From Candidatus Heimdallarchaeota archaeon B3_Heim (GTDB taxonomy: Archaea > Asgardarchaeota > Heimdallarchaeia > Hodarchaeales > Hodarchaeaceae): a stretch of 64,000 nucleotides of DNA. The stretch is taken from NCBI GenBank assembly GCA_003144275.1, contig NJBF01000001.1, positions 1-64,000 of the forward strand, read 5' to 3'. The position numbers and the translations under genes were made by a program. This document shows, piece after piece, positions 35,119 to 43,668 of the stretch. The notes beneath the pieces are model-generated. The model worked only from the letters and a program-made list of their open reading frames with translations. It was not told where the DNA came from and did no database searches. Each line of letters opens with the position of its first letter. Within the stretch, counting starts at the first letter, position 1.

Positions 35119-36345
35119 ATGAATTCTTTTGATGTCATTATTATTGGAGGAGGGCCAACAGGTCTTTCTACTGCCATTACAATCGCAAAAAAAAGTGATC
35201 TCAAAGTCTTAGTCTTAGAAGAGCATTCTGAAATTGGAAACCCCCTAGCTTGTGGTGAGGGAATTTCCACAAAGAAGTTATTAACATTAGAAAATATGCC
35301 TCGGGTTTCCCAAGAAATTGACGGTTCGATATTAAAATTTCAGAAAGAAGGATCCTTTATCGAGCGTGAAATTATTTCACAGCGCTTTTTTTTTGATACA
35401 GCGGGTGTAGCTACCTCAAATCTAAATACAGTAACAATTAATCGTCCTTTATTTGATAAGCTCCTCGCAAAAGAAGCTGAAGAGCACGCAGCAACAATTC
35501 AATTAAAATCCCAAGTCTTAGGAATCACGAAGAAAGACCAAAAGTTGGAAGTTAAAACTCAAGAAAAAACTTTTTCGGCTCCACTGGTAATTGGATGTGA
35601 TGGCCCATCAGCCCACAGTGTACAGATGATGAATTTGTCACCACCAACTGAGTATGTACAAGGGATAGAATATAAGATTGAGGGTGTACATACTGATGCA
35701 TTAGATTTCTATTTTAATTTTAGAGAGTTCCCTAAAATGCATTATGGGTGGGTTTTTCCTAAAAAATCACATACAAACGTTGGGATTGTCACTGATACAG
35801 CTTCAAAACCGAAAAAAATGCTAGTAAAATTCGTAGATTATTTAAATAATTCAAATATGAAAAAAAGCGAAATTCTAAAAGAAATTGCTGGAATTATACC
35901 TGCTAGTGGCCCTATTCCTAAAAAATATTGCGATAATTACATGGTAGCAGGAGATGCAGCAGGAATGACAAATTCTATTTTTTATGGGGGAATTGCTATT
36001 GGTATTCATACAGGAATGCTTGCAGGAGAAACTGCAATCAAGGCGCATGAATCTCAAAGATTTGATGATGAGTTCCTCTCGAAATATCAAATACGATTGG
36101 ATTCTTGTCCATATTCGGATCCAGTGATTCAAAAAGCTCATGAACTATTATATAACAAATTTTCACCAGAAGATATTGAAACATTTGGGTCTTTTTTAGA
36201 TGGCTGGGACATAACAATGATTTCTAAGTTTCAAAAAATAATTTTACTGTTAAAAGCGTTGAAAAAACCTTCCACGCTTAGACGCATCAATGAGATTCGT
36301 ACAGTTGCACATGGCTTTAGTAAAAGCCGAGACTGGGGATTCTAA
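35119..36345 (+). CDS. Geranylgeranyl reductase family flavoprotein
   Basis: FAD-dependent reductase that saturates isoprenoid chains of archaeal lipids, or a related quinone-type substrate. The dinucleotide site is IIIGGGPTGLSTAITIAKK, followed by NPLACGEGISTKKL, the cysteine-containing motif of the family, and the second FAD motif VAGDAAGMTNSIFYGGIAIGI. YGWVFPKKSHTNVGI corresponds to the substrate-side YxWxFP. An upstream in-frame ATG at 35101 exists, but a GGAG motif lies about 10 bases before the ATG at 35119. At about 408 residues its length is normal. Confidence 0.9.
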   Translation: MNSFDVIIIGGGPTGLSTAITIAKKSDLKVLVLEEHSEIGNPLACGEGISTKKLLTLENMPRVSQEIDGSILKFQKEGSFIEREIISQRFFFDTAGVATSNLNTVTINRPLFDKLLAKEAEEHAATIQLKSQVLGITKKDQKLEVKTQEKTFSAPLVIGCDGPSAHSVQMMNLSPPTEYVQGIEYKIEGVHTDALDFYFNFREFPKMHYGWVFPKKSHTNVGIVTDTASKPKKMLVKFVDYLNNSNMKKSEILKEIAGIIPASGPIPKKYCDNYMVAGDAAGMTNSIFYGGIAIGIHTGMLAGETAIKAHESQRFDDEFLSKYQIRLDSCPYSDPVIQKAHELLYNKFSPEDIETFGSFLDGWDITMISKFQKIILLLKALKKPSTLRRINEIRTVAHGFSKSRDWGF

Positions 36346-36483
36346 CTAGGATTATGACCAGAATAGCACCTTTACATTGTTAAGTCAAGACTTAATAATC
36401 CCATGTCGGTCAGTGGAAAAATGTCAGAACTCGTCAGAAAAAGCCAGTAATAACTCAAATAATACATACGAGGAATCTTAGAA

Positions 36484-36630
36484 ATGAAAAGTAATGCAAA
36501 AGCCTTCATTGCCTTTAGTATGGGAATAATTCTCCTTGCAACGGCAATATCAGAGGGTCAATTTGGAGACATTGCTGATTTGATAGTAGAAATCACTTCA
36601 AGTGCAATTGCAGGTATTCCAACACCATAG
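36484..36630 (+). CDS. 48-residue membrane peptide
   Basis: A short frame with a GAGGAAT ribosome site about 7 bases before its ATG. The peptide has one hydrophobic helix (AFIAFSMGIILLATAI) and ends AIAGIPTP. The stop is 9 bases before the polyferredoxin start, so the two are co-transcribed. It may be a small subunit or stabilising peptide for that membrane protein. No family recognised. Confidence 0.5.
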   Translation: MKSNAKAFIAFSMGIILLATAISEGQFGDIADLIVEITSSAIAGIPTP

Positions 36631-36639
36631 GCGATCAAA

Positions 36640-37551
36640 ATGACATGGCACAAGAAAGGCAAAGCAAATTTGACAAAACTCCGTCTTCTGAGGACTTTTG
36701 TCCAATTTATTATGTTTTTACTAATGAATTTATCCTTTTTTTTAATTGGTGCAACTTGGCTAGTTTTACCAGTAGTAATGCCCAAATCAATATTCACCAC
36801 TTCAGAAGGGGCATTTGATCTCCTTCAGCGTATGCTTACTACCGCTATTATTCCATTAATTCCACTGGCGTCTTTTTTCTTGATTGGAGCCGTTTTTGGA
36901 AGGATGTTTTGCTCTTGGGGATGCCCATTCGGTTTATTTCAGGATATAATTGGTTTCTTAACCTCTAGATTCAACAAATATGAACCTACAAAAGATACAA
37001 ATGATAGTTATAGACAGATAGGGGAATTTATTGTTGGAGGATCTGTTTTAGTATCAGTTGTGATTGGCATTGGAATAGGATTGGGTGATGCAGAACAGGT
37101 AAAAGCATCTTTTGGGGTTTTTTCTGAGCAACCTTGGACTGCTTTAAGCCCCGCGACTTTCTTGTTTACGGTGATTCCTTTACTCTTCTACTGGGGAACT
37201 ATTGATACCTTTTTTAGTTGGGAAACGTTTGTTCAAATAGATATATTTTTCTGGATCCGCTTTTTAATCTTCGCAGGCGGGTTAATACTTATCATCTACG
37301 TTCCCCGAGGTTGGTGCCGATGGTTTTGTCCTGTAGGAATTATCATGGGCCAATTAGGCAAGAATTCTATGATAGGCGTTGGTAGAAACATCTCAAAATG
37401 TACCCATTGTGGTATATGTGAAGATGTTTGTCCAATGGGTGTTCGAATTTTATCTCATCCTCCAGAGAAAGTTCGAAGTGAGCATTGTACAAATTGTCTA
37501 GATTGTGTAGCAGCGTGCCCTGAAGATGCTATGGAAATTAAATTCCTCTAA
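36640..37551 (+). CDS. NapH/RdxA-type membrane polyferredoxin
   Basis: Membrane iron-sulphur protein with several transmembrane helices. Two membrane-proximal motifs of the NapH/NosR/CcoG group are present, CSWGCPFGLFQDII and CRWFCPVGIIMG, and two 4Fe-4S ferredoxin motifs stand at the C-terminus: CTHCGICEDVCPMGV and CTNCLDCVAACPEDA. Such proteins pass electrons between quinones and soluble or periplasmic partners. The partner is not evident; the tiny membrane peptide just upstream is a candidate small subunit. Confidence 0.85.
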   Translation: MTWHKKGKANLTKLRLLRTFVQFIMFLLMNLSFFLIGATWLVLPVVMPKSIFTTSEGAFDLLQRMLTTAIIPLIPLASFFLIGAVFGRMFCSWGCPFGLFQDIIGFLTSRFNKYEPTKDTNDSYRQIGEFIVGGSVLVSVVIGIGIGLGDAEQVKASFGVFSEQPWTALSPATFLFTVIPLLFYWGTIDTFFSWETFVQIDIFFWIRFLIFAGGLILIIYVPRGWCRWFCPVGIIMGQLGKNSMIGVGRNISKCTHCGICEDVCPMGVRILSHPPEKVRSEHCTNCLDCVAACPEDAMEIKFL

Positions 37552-37592
37552 ATCAGGACACAAATGCTTTCTTTAAACGGAAAAGATTCTTC

Positions 37593-37841
37593 TTAACCCC
37601 AACGAAGGCGATCTATTTCACGATCTTTCTTCAACTTCTTCTTTATCTTTCTGTAGTGATCGCTGCATAAATGTGCTTTCGTTACTTTATCTTTAACTGA
37701 TAAATTCAGTCCAGCTTCTTTAATTGCAGCACCAGCTTTTTCTTTGGAAACAGTTTTCTTGCTCTCATTTGAGCAACCTTCTACATTGCAATTTTTCTTT
37801 CCTGGAATTTTTCTCACATCGCTCTCAAAATTCTTTATCAT
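37593..37841 (-). CDS. Small basic protein with CCCH-like zinc site
   Basis: 82 residues, strongly basic. Putative metal ligands are Cys in NCNVEGCSNE and, near the end, Cys and His in HLCSDHYRKI. The last part, HYRKIKKKLKKDREIDRLRWG, is a very basic helix suited to RNA or ribosome binding. Its ATG overlaps the stop of the KaiC-like gene by 4 bases, indicating translational coupling. It is probably a conserved archaeal small protein, but I cannot name a family. Confidence 0.65.
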   Translation of the reverse strand: MIKNFESDVRKIPGKKNCNVEGCSNESKKTVSKEKAGAAIKEAGLNLSVKDKVTKAHLCSDHYRKIKKKLKKDREIDRLRWG

Positions 37842-38593
37842 AAATAAGGGGCAAGTTCAATATGACCAGGACTAGGTTGAAAAGAGAATTTGGCATATTC
37901 TAACTCTGATAGTGACATTCCAGGAACCTTTATTATCTGAAGAATGTCTGTTGGAGAAGGTTCTTTGCCATCAGAAGTCTCTTTTGTTAACCTAAGCACT
38001 CCATCACAATAATGTTCCACAGCTTGTATTATACGAGGAGAATGAACATCTCTGTGAAGTGTAAGAATGCTTACAATTCCCATTTCCTTATCAGTGGCTA
38101 TCTTATGTTGTAAAAACGCCATTGGCGCTTTAAGACTTTCTGATACAAGTAGGATTGTTGTTAATGAATCAAGAACACCTCGAACAGGTTGGGAACGAAC
38201 GTGCAGTAATGCTCTTCTAATTTGATCAGTTACTTCTCTAGGTTGTGTAATATCACGAATAACATTTTCTCCTGCAGTGCTCGGTCTTCCTTCAGAATAA
38301 CCAAAAGGATTTGAAAAAGCGTCCAAGAAAACAAGTCGTTTTGTTTCAAATGTAACTTCAGAAATATTATAGGGAACAAATAGAGGGGAATAATGCGAGA
38401 ATAGATGCTCTGTTGATAAAATATATCCATATTCACCTGTTCTTAATCCTTCAGACAAAAACTGTACAAGAATATGTTCTGTATTTATACCTACTTCATC
38501 TTCCACCAATATTATGGATCCACGAGGAACCCCTCCACCTAAAGCGTCATCTAAGAGCGGAATTCCAAATTTAGCACGATCTTCCATTGACAT
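37838..38593 (-). CDS. KaiC/RadA-like ATPase with degenerate Walker A
   Basis: RecA-fold protein of the KaiC/GvpD-like group: it begins FGIPLLDDALGGGVPRGSIILVEDE, the usual entry to the P-loop, but where GxxxxGKT/S is expected it has VEDEVGINTEHI without the lysine. Walker B-like text is RGVLDSLTTILL, with a preceding catalytic-Glu region not evident. A C-terminal tail (PTDILQIIKVPGMSL) is typical. So the fold is clear while ATP hydrolysis is doubtful. The ATG at 38593 follows GTGGAG by 8 bases; a TTG at 38599 is an alternative. Confidence 0.8.
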   Translation of the reverse strand: MSMEDRAKFGIPLLDDALGGGVPRGSIILVEDEVGINTEHILVQFLSEGLRTGEYGYILSTEHLFSHYSPLFVPYNISEVTFETKRLVFLDAFSNPFGYSEGRPSTAGENVIRDITQPREVTDQIRRALLHVRSQPVRGVLDSLTTILLVSESLKAPMAFLQHKIATDKEMGIVSILTLHRDVHSPRIIQAVEHYCDGVLRLTKETSDGKEPSPTDILQIIKVPGMSLSELEYAKFSFQPSPGHIELAPYL

Positions 38594-38599
38594 TTTCAA

Positions 38600-38914
38600 A
38601 TCTCCACACTATTCTTTGCTGATCAAGTAATTTAAAAATCTGTAAATATCTGATAGTATGTACTTTTTTCTTTGTTTGATGCTCAGTCTTTTTCATTTTC
38701 GATGATTTAAGAACTACCTATATCGTGACCTTAAAAGACTGTCTGTTTTATTTACCAGAATGTTGAATATATTTGGCTTAACAAGAGGTAGATTAATTAT
38801 CTGGCAATTTATAAATAAATTTACCCAATTGCTTACTTGAGGTTTGGAGTAGACTCTCTGAATCACTAAAATAAGGAATGATGCGAACTTAACAATTGTC
38901 GGAGTCAAATAAGA
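38600..38914. promoter_or_regulatory. Divergent intergenic region
   Basis: 315 bases between the KaiC-like gene (minus) and cofE (plus). A TATA-like TTTAAAAA stretch at 38629-38639 could serve the minus-strand gene, whose start is ~40 bases away. The plus-strand promoter is not clear. No RNA gene or convincing small frame was seen. Confidence 0.35.
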
Positions 38915-39703
38915 ATGAAGATTGAATTTATTGGAATACAAACGAAAATCATTACTACAAATGATAGAGATATTGTCCAGTTTGTTAGAAACGCACTGAG
39001 GGAAAATGAATGTGAACTTCAGGATAATGATTTTGTAATTATAGCTAGTAAAATTATTTCAACAGCAGAAGGGTGTCAATACAAAATTTCTGATATTAAG
39101 GACATTAGACAAGAAACTTATGAACTAGCACAAAAATCTCGACTCGACCCCCGATTTGTGGAACTAGTTTTTCGTGAATCAGATGAAATAATTGGTGCAG
39201 TACCAGGTGCAGTGCTTGCATTAAAAAATGGTATTCTTCAAGCAAATGCAGGGGTTGATCAGAGTAATTCGGGTGGTAAGGAATATTACATAACTTTACC
39301 TAGAGATCCTGCTGAAACTGCTAATAAAATTCATTTACAACTTGAAATCGAGTTGTCTGTCTCAATTGGAGTTATCATCGCTGATTCGAAGACCCATCCT
39401 TTACGTAGAGGTACATCTGGTTTTGCCCTAGGTGTCGCAGGATTTTCACCTATAATTGATGACCGAGGAACAATAGACCTTTTCAATCGAAAAATGAACA
39501 TAACTACAAGAGCTTTGGCTGATAACCTTGTTTGTGGAGCAGAAATATTAATGGGGGAATCAAATGAGCAGATCCCAATAGTTATCGCAAGAGGATATGA
39601 AAAGATGCCAGTACAAACAATAATAGATGTTTATGAGAATAATGAACAGATGAAAATGGATCCTGTTCAATGTATCTATATGGGCCCGCTCTGGAAGAAA
39701 TAA
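38915..39703 (+). CDS. cofE: F420-0:gamma-glutamyl ligase CofE
   Basis: Adds glutamate to coenzyme F420. Recognised by DNDFVIIASKIISTAEG, RDPAETANKIHLQLE, GVIIADSKTHPLRRGTSGFALGVAG and NLVCGAEILMGESNEQIPIVIARG, all typical of CofE. The length of 262 residues is normal. It implies that the organism makes F420. The next gene is dihydropteroate synthase, 7 bases downstream, so deazaflavin and pterin cofactor genes are co-transcribed. Other cof genes are not in the window. Confidence 0.93.
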   Translation: MKIEFIGIQTKIITTNDRDIVQFVRNALRENECELQDNDFVIIASKIISTAEGCQYKISDIKDIRQETYELAQKSRLDPRFVELVFRESDEIIGAVPGAVLALKNGILQANAGVDQSNSGGKEYYITLPRDPAETANKIHLQLEIELSVSIGVIIADSKTHPLRRGTSGFALGVAGFSPIIDDRGTIDLFNRKMNITTRALADNLVCGAEILMGESNEQIPIVIARGYEKMPVQTIIDVYENNEQMKMDPVQCIYMGPLWKK

Positions 39704-39710
39704 TTATTGA

Positions 39711-40592
39711 ATGGGATTAGAAATGCAAATAGTTGGTGAAATTGGAGGTATCTGTTTTGGAGATGGATATAAGACAATAGTCATGGGGGTCATGAATCTT
39801 TCACCTTCTTCTTTTTACAAAGGAAGTATTAAAAAAACTCCAAACGACATTCAGGAGAAAATTCTTGAGTTTGAAAACGAAGGGGTTGATATAATTGATG
39901 TGGGAGCAATTTCTAGTGCGCCCTCATTTATCTATAATTCTGTTGAGGATGAATCGGAATCTGTGGAATTAGAAAGATTAAAGGTATTTTTTGATGTAAT
40001 AGATGAAATAGGTTGCAATATTCCCATTTCTGTTGATACTCAATCCCATAAAACAGCCAAATTTGTGTTAAAATCCGGTGCATCCATGATTAATGATATT
40101 TCAGGTTTAAAATCCGATTCAATGATGGCAGATACAGTTTCTGATTATAACGCTTCCTTATCTGTAATGGCTTGCCAATTTCAACCAGGAGATGTATTTA
40201 AAATCCCTGATATAATAAATGAGTTGGAAAAAAGCAAAGAATTAGCAGTAAACGCTGGTATTTCACGAAAAAAGATAATAATAGATCCTGGATTAGGAGC
40301 TTGGGTACCAGAAAGAAATACAAAAAATGATTATATGATAATTAAACATTTAGAGAAAATGAGAGTTATAGACCAGCCTATATTGGTCGGTATTTCGCGA
40401 AAATCGTTTATTGGGGCTGTAATAGGGAAAACTTCCGAAGAACGATTGTGGGGATCCTTAAGTGCTACCTCCATTGCTATTTCAAATGGAGCTCACATTG
40501 TTCGAACACATGATGTTAGAGAAACCAAAGATGCATGTTTAGTAGCTGATTACCTAAAATTCCTAGATGAAAAAGAAACTTCTTATAAATGA
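39711..40592 (+). CDS. folP: Dihydropteroate synthase-like protein
   Basis: TIM-barrel pterin-binding enzyme. Signatures are MGVMNLSPSSFYKG (compare MGILNVTPDSF), DIIDVGAISSAP (compare DIGGESTRP, changed here), ISVDTQSHKTAKFVLKSGASMINDISG and the C-terminal PILVGISRKSFIG with a final RTHDV. The change in the DxGGxSTRP loop is as in archaeal methanopterin-type homologues. It could act in folate or tetrahydromethanopterin synthesis. Start ATG at 39711; a second ATG lies at 39723. Part of the cofE operon. Confidence 0.88.
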   Translation: MGLEMQIVGEIGGICFGDGYKTIVMGVMNLSPSSFYKGSIKKTPNDIQEKILEFENEGVDIIDVGAISSAPSFIYNSVEDESESVELERLKVFFDVIDEIGCNIPISVDTQSHKTAKFVLKSGASMINDISGLKSDSMMADTVSDYNASLSVMACQFQPGDVFKIPDIINELEKSKELAVNAGISRKKIIIDPGLGAWVPERNTKNDYMIIKHLEKMRVIDQPILVGISRKSFIGAVIGKTSEERLWGSLSATSIAISNGAHIVRTHDVRETKDACLVADYLKFLDEKETSYK

Positions 40593-40647
40593 TTCAGAGA
40601 TTGAATATATGATACATAATCTTAAAACTTCAACGTAGGTTTACACT

Positions 40648-41253
40648 TTGACCAATCTAGATGAATTCTTTGGGGATAATCAATCCCAAAATGTTGATGC
40701 GCTAATCGCAGTAACCAAAAAATTCTTTGTGTTTGTTTCACAATTGGCAGAAATTGTCGATGATCTGGAAAGAAAGTATGCTGAACTGGGTAGTAGAATT
40801 AGTCAGATTTCCCAACAACCTTCGGCTCCACCTCAGCTTTCTGCTCCAGGATTAACCCCTTCACCCCCTGTTTCTCAACCAATTGCTCCATCAGTTACTC
40901 CCTCCCCACCAACCGCGCCTCCACCAAGCTTACCTACTCCACCAGCGTTTCCAACTCCTCCATCGCCAGTACAAGCTCAACCATCAGAAGTACCTACACC
41001 TATTTCCGCAAACGCTCCCCCACAACCTGCTACACCCATGTCATCACCATCTAGTCTTCCACCCTTACCTGGACAATCACCTGGCCCTCCATCACCTGGT
41101 TTAGCCCCACCCGCTGTAGGTGGACAAATGGGAGGCGCACGGCCGCCTGCACCTCAGGCTCACCCATCCCCAATGAGTTTGAAAGCTCAAATGAATATGG
41201 AATTAAAGGAAGCCTTTTCTCGAATACGTAAGGGGTGGGATGAAGAGAAATAG
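40648..41253 (+). CDS. Proline-rich protein with CCDC53-like coiled coil
   Basis: Residues ~15-58 form a helix/coiled coil, AVTKKFFVFVSQLAEIVDDL then ERKYAELGSRISQIS. It resembles the start of WASH subunit CCDC53/WASHC3 (FVVHTVQFLNRFS then EEKLADLSLRIQQIE). Residues ~59-175 are a low-complexity proline-rich region with many PPP, PSPP and LPPLPG-like runs, the kind of ligand bound by profilin or SH3-type domains. The end, LKAQMNMELKEAFSRIRKGW, is a short amphipathic helix that faintly recalls a WH2 motif. The TTG start follows a GTAGGT ribosome site. An actin-related adaptor role is inference only. Confidence 0.6.
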   Translation: MTNLDEFFGDNQSQNVDALIAVTKKFFVFVSQLAEIVDDLERKYAELGSRISQISQQPSAPPQLSAPGLTPSPPVSQPIAPSVTPSPPTAPPPSLPTPPAFPTPPSPVQAQPSEVPTPISANAPPQPATPMSSPSSLPPLPGQSPGPPSPGLAPPAVGGQMGGARPPAPQAHPSPMSLKAQMNMELKEAFSRIRKGWDEEK

Positions 41254-41269
41254 ACAATAATGTTTGTTA

Positions 41270-42220
41270 TTACGTTCGTACACCATACAGCAAATTTGCT
41301 AACTCTCTTAGGTGTACTATCCCTCTTATTTCATATTCAAAAGAAGGAATTTCCTGTAAATCGAATTCATCATATAAATCTTTAATTTTGCCTAAATTTT
41401 TGAGCTGATCAGTATATCTATTCATGCAGTAAGTACAGTCAGGATTATCAGGTTGAAGTTGGTTAATGTATATTCGTTTAATAGGAAAAGCAACCTCAAA
41501 TAATGTACGAATTAATCTTTCAGTTTCCCAGATTGCCATGACGGTAGGAATTGTAACTGCGACAAACTCTGTCTCTTCATTGTTGCTAAGATGAGTTCTC
41601 GCAATCTCAACCTGATCTCTCAATTCCTCTAATTTATCAAAAGCATCCTGTTCATCAAGATCTGTTCCACCACCAATAAGAGATTTAAATCCACTCATCA
41701 GTCCCCCAATACGACGGCGCATTTTTATCAATCGAAATAACCAATTTTGGGTCAATTCTGGTAATTGTAGAAGTTTTAATGTGTGTCCAGTTGGCGCGGT
41801 ATCGAAAACAACAATATCATACTCGGGGTTCTGAATAAATTCTAACAACTGGATAAATGCGACTGTTTCGTCAGTACCTGGAGGGGAGAGAGAATTAGCA
41901 TCTCCATCTCCTAATAATTCGTTGAAAGCGCCTGTTGGATCTTGCTGGCTTATCATTTCTGAATATGTACTCATTGCCTTATCAGTACTCAGTTCAATCG
42001 CCCATAAATTATCAACATTATTTACCTTTACATAATCGTCTCCACCTATCTGTTGATCTAAACTATCAGATACAGAATGAGCTGGGTCAGTTGAAACTAA
42101 TAATGTATTGTGACCTAAATCTGCAGCTCGGATAGCTGTTGCTGCGGCCATTGTGGTCTTTCCAACACCCCCTTTCCCTCCAAAAAATAAAAAATGTTTG
42201 CTAAATATTGAATTTGACAT
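41270..42220 (-). CDS. Get3/ArsA-family ATPase
   Basis: ATPase of the tail-anchored protein targeting family. P-loop FGGKGGVGKTTMAAA, switch I TDPAHSVSDSLDQ, switch II VFDTAPTGHTLKLLQLP and the Get3-type CxxC in DNPDCTYCMNR are all present; the CxxC favours Get3 over arsenite-pump ArsA. The single ATPase domain of 316 residues matches archaeal Get3 homologues. The hydrophobic client-binding region (methionine-rich helices) is around residues 120-210. It is divergent from a TRAP-beta-like membrane protein gene 248 bases away, so two genes of membrane-protein biogenesis lie side by side. Confidence 0.92.
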   Translation of the reverse strand: MSNSIFSKHFLFFGGKGGVGKTTMAAATAIRAADLGHNTLLVSTDPAHSVSDSLDQQIGGDDYVKVNNVDNLWAIELSTDKAMSTYSEMISQQDPTGAFNELLGDGDANSLSPPGTDETVAFIQLLEFIQNPEYDIVVFDTAPTGHTLKLLQLPELTQNWLFRLIKMRRRIGGLMSGFKSLIGGGTDLDEQDAFDKLEELRDQVEIARTHLSNNEETEFVAVTIPTVMAIWETERLIRTLFEVAFPIKRIYINQLQPDNPDCTYCMNRYTDQLKNLGKIKDLYDEFDLQEIPSFEYEIRGIVHLRELANLLYGVRT

Positions 42221-42468
42221 AAAAGGGGAGGTTAGGGAACTAAAACAAGAATCTTTTGTTGAGAACTAATTTCGAATGAGTCCTCTAGAGCTTGATCTCA
42301 GACAGGGTTTTACATCAGGGGGTGTTTCTTTTGTCTTTCAAAATGAATTTATCTTTTCTGATCGGTCATGTGAACACAAATGACAACATTTGATATCATT
42401 TGTAATAACCCTAAGATTTAACAAGACTTTCAAATTGGGAATAATTATACCTATTTTAGGCGATATTT

Positions 42469-43074
42469 ATGTGGGCTGTACCTAAAAGGTCTCAACTTGC
42501 TAGAAAGATAATTATAAGCTTTGTTTTTGCTATCCTCTGCTTTAATTTTTTATCAGTGCAGGTTCAGGCATCTCCATCAAAAACAATAAATGTTTCTAAC
42601 ACATATCCTAGCATATTTGTTACCAAAGTTGTTGATCTTACAGAAGTTACATTAAATGATTCATTTGTTGTAACGATTACGATTAGGAATATAGGTAATA
42701 GCACAGCATATAATGTTACCTTTATTGATACTTTAAACGCTCCTTGGGTTTTTGACGTGGTTGGTTTGACAAAAATTTCTTACAGCTGGATTGAACCTAA
42801 TCAAACACGTATATTTAGTTATATAGTTACTGCCCTATCCTTAGGAGAGTTTCAACTTCATTCTGCACGAGTTTACTACCGTATATCCGATCTAGCAGAT
42901 ACTGAGTTCCTAGCTTTTAGTAATTCATTGGATATTGCTGTAACTAAGGCAGAAGAAGATCTTTCGTTGGCAGACCTCAATTCTGCTATAACCTTCTTAC
43001 TCATTCTATTTATTCTCAACACAATTCTTACATTACGATTTGTAGCACCGAAGTTAAATCGAAAGAAACCTTGA
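42469..43074 (+). CDS. TRAP-beta-like (SSR2) membrane protein
   Basis: A cleavable signal or anchor (IIISFVFAILCFNFLSVQVQA, ending about residue 35) is followed by a beta-sandwich and a C-terminal transmembrane helix (FLLILFILNTILTLRFVA) with a short basic tail, the topology of translocon-associated protein beta. Matches include TIRNIGNSTAYNVTFID against NVGSSAALDVELSDD, WIEPNQTRIFSY against WDRIAPASNVSHT, and SLGEFQLHSARVYYR against KAGYFNFTSATITY. It is also compatible with a generic CARDB/DUF11-type domain. It is divergent from Get3 and upstream of EndA. A role at the Sec translocon is inference. Confidence 0.68.
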   Translation: MWAVPKRSQLARKIIISFVFAILCFNFLSVQVQASPSKTINVSNTYPSIFVTKVVDLTEVTLNDSFVVTITIRNIGNSTAYNVTFIDTLNAPWVFDVVGLTKISYSWIEPNQTRIFSYIVTALSLGEFQLHSARVYYRISDLADTEFLAFSNSLDIAVTKAEEDLSLADLNSAITFLLILFILNTILTLRFVAPKLNRKKP

Positions 43075-43110
43075 TTTTACTTTTAGGGTTGCTAAATCGG
43101 AGAAAGAAAA

Positions 43111-43659
43111 ATGGATACTCCCGTCCCAGCTCTATTAGTGGATAAGCATGTTATTGTTTGGAATCATGAGCTTGGAAGTTATATCTATCAATTAGGTTAT
43201 TTTGGATCACCAGTTGGGATAAGAAAACCAAAATCTCCGAGATTTGAACGGCCTCTTGAACTAACTTTACTGGAAGCTGCGTTTCTTTTAAAAAAAAATA
43301 TAATTCGAATCTCCGAGAATGATCAAGAGATCTCTCATGATCAGTTCCTAACGATCTGTAAAGAACGTTTTGCTAAATTTGAGGATTTATACGCGGTTTA
43401 TAAGAATCTGCGGGACAAGAGATACATCGTACGCCCTGGACTTAAATTTGGAACTGATTTTTCCGTATACCGCAGGGGTCCAGGAATTGATCATGCGCCA
43501 TTTCTCGTCTCTATCTTTCCAAAAGAATCGACTATCGAACCTATAGATTTAGTCAGAGCTGGAAGATTAGCCACGTCAGTTCGCAAACGCTATGTTATAG
43601 CCACCGTCTTATCAGATCAACAAATTAGATATTATGTATTTCAGTGGAATAGACCATAA
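43111..43659 (+). CDS. endA: tRNA-splicing endonuclease EndA
   Basis: Removes introns at bulge-helix-bulge motifs of pre-tRNA. The catalytic triad is visible: Tyr and His in FSVYRRGPGIDHAPFLV and Lys in SVRKRYVIA. YIVRPGLKFGTDFSVYR is the family signature. At 182 residues it is the one-domain form that works as a homotetramer or with a related subunit. It lies 36 bases after the TRAP-beta-like gene and converges with the RPA32-like gene. Confidence 0.93.
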   Translation: MDTPVPALLVDKHVIVWNHELGSYIYQLGYFGSPVGIRKPKSPRFERPLELTLLEAAFLLKKNIIRISENDQEISHDQFLTICKERFAKFEDLYAVYKNLRDKRYIVRPGLKFGTDFSVYRRGPGIDHAPFLVSIFPKESTIEPIDLVRAGRLATSVRKRYVIATVLSDQQIRYYVFQWNRP

Positions 43660-43668
43660 ACCAGCAAA

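Noticed and set aside
40883..41104. His/Leu/Pro-rich frame inside the proline-rich gene
   Set aside because: It is an out-of-frame shadow of the low-complexity coding sequence; the main frame has coiled-coil structure and a ribosome site.
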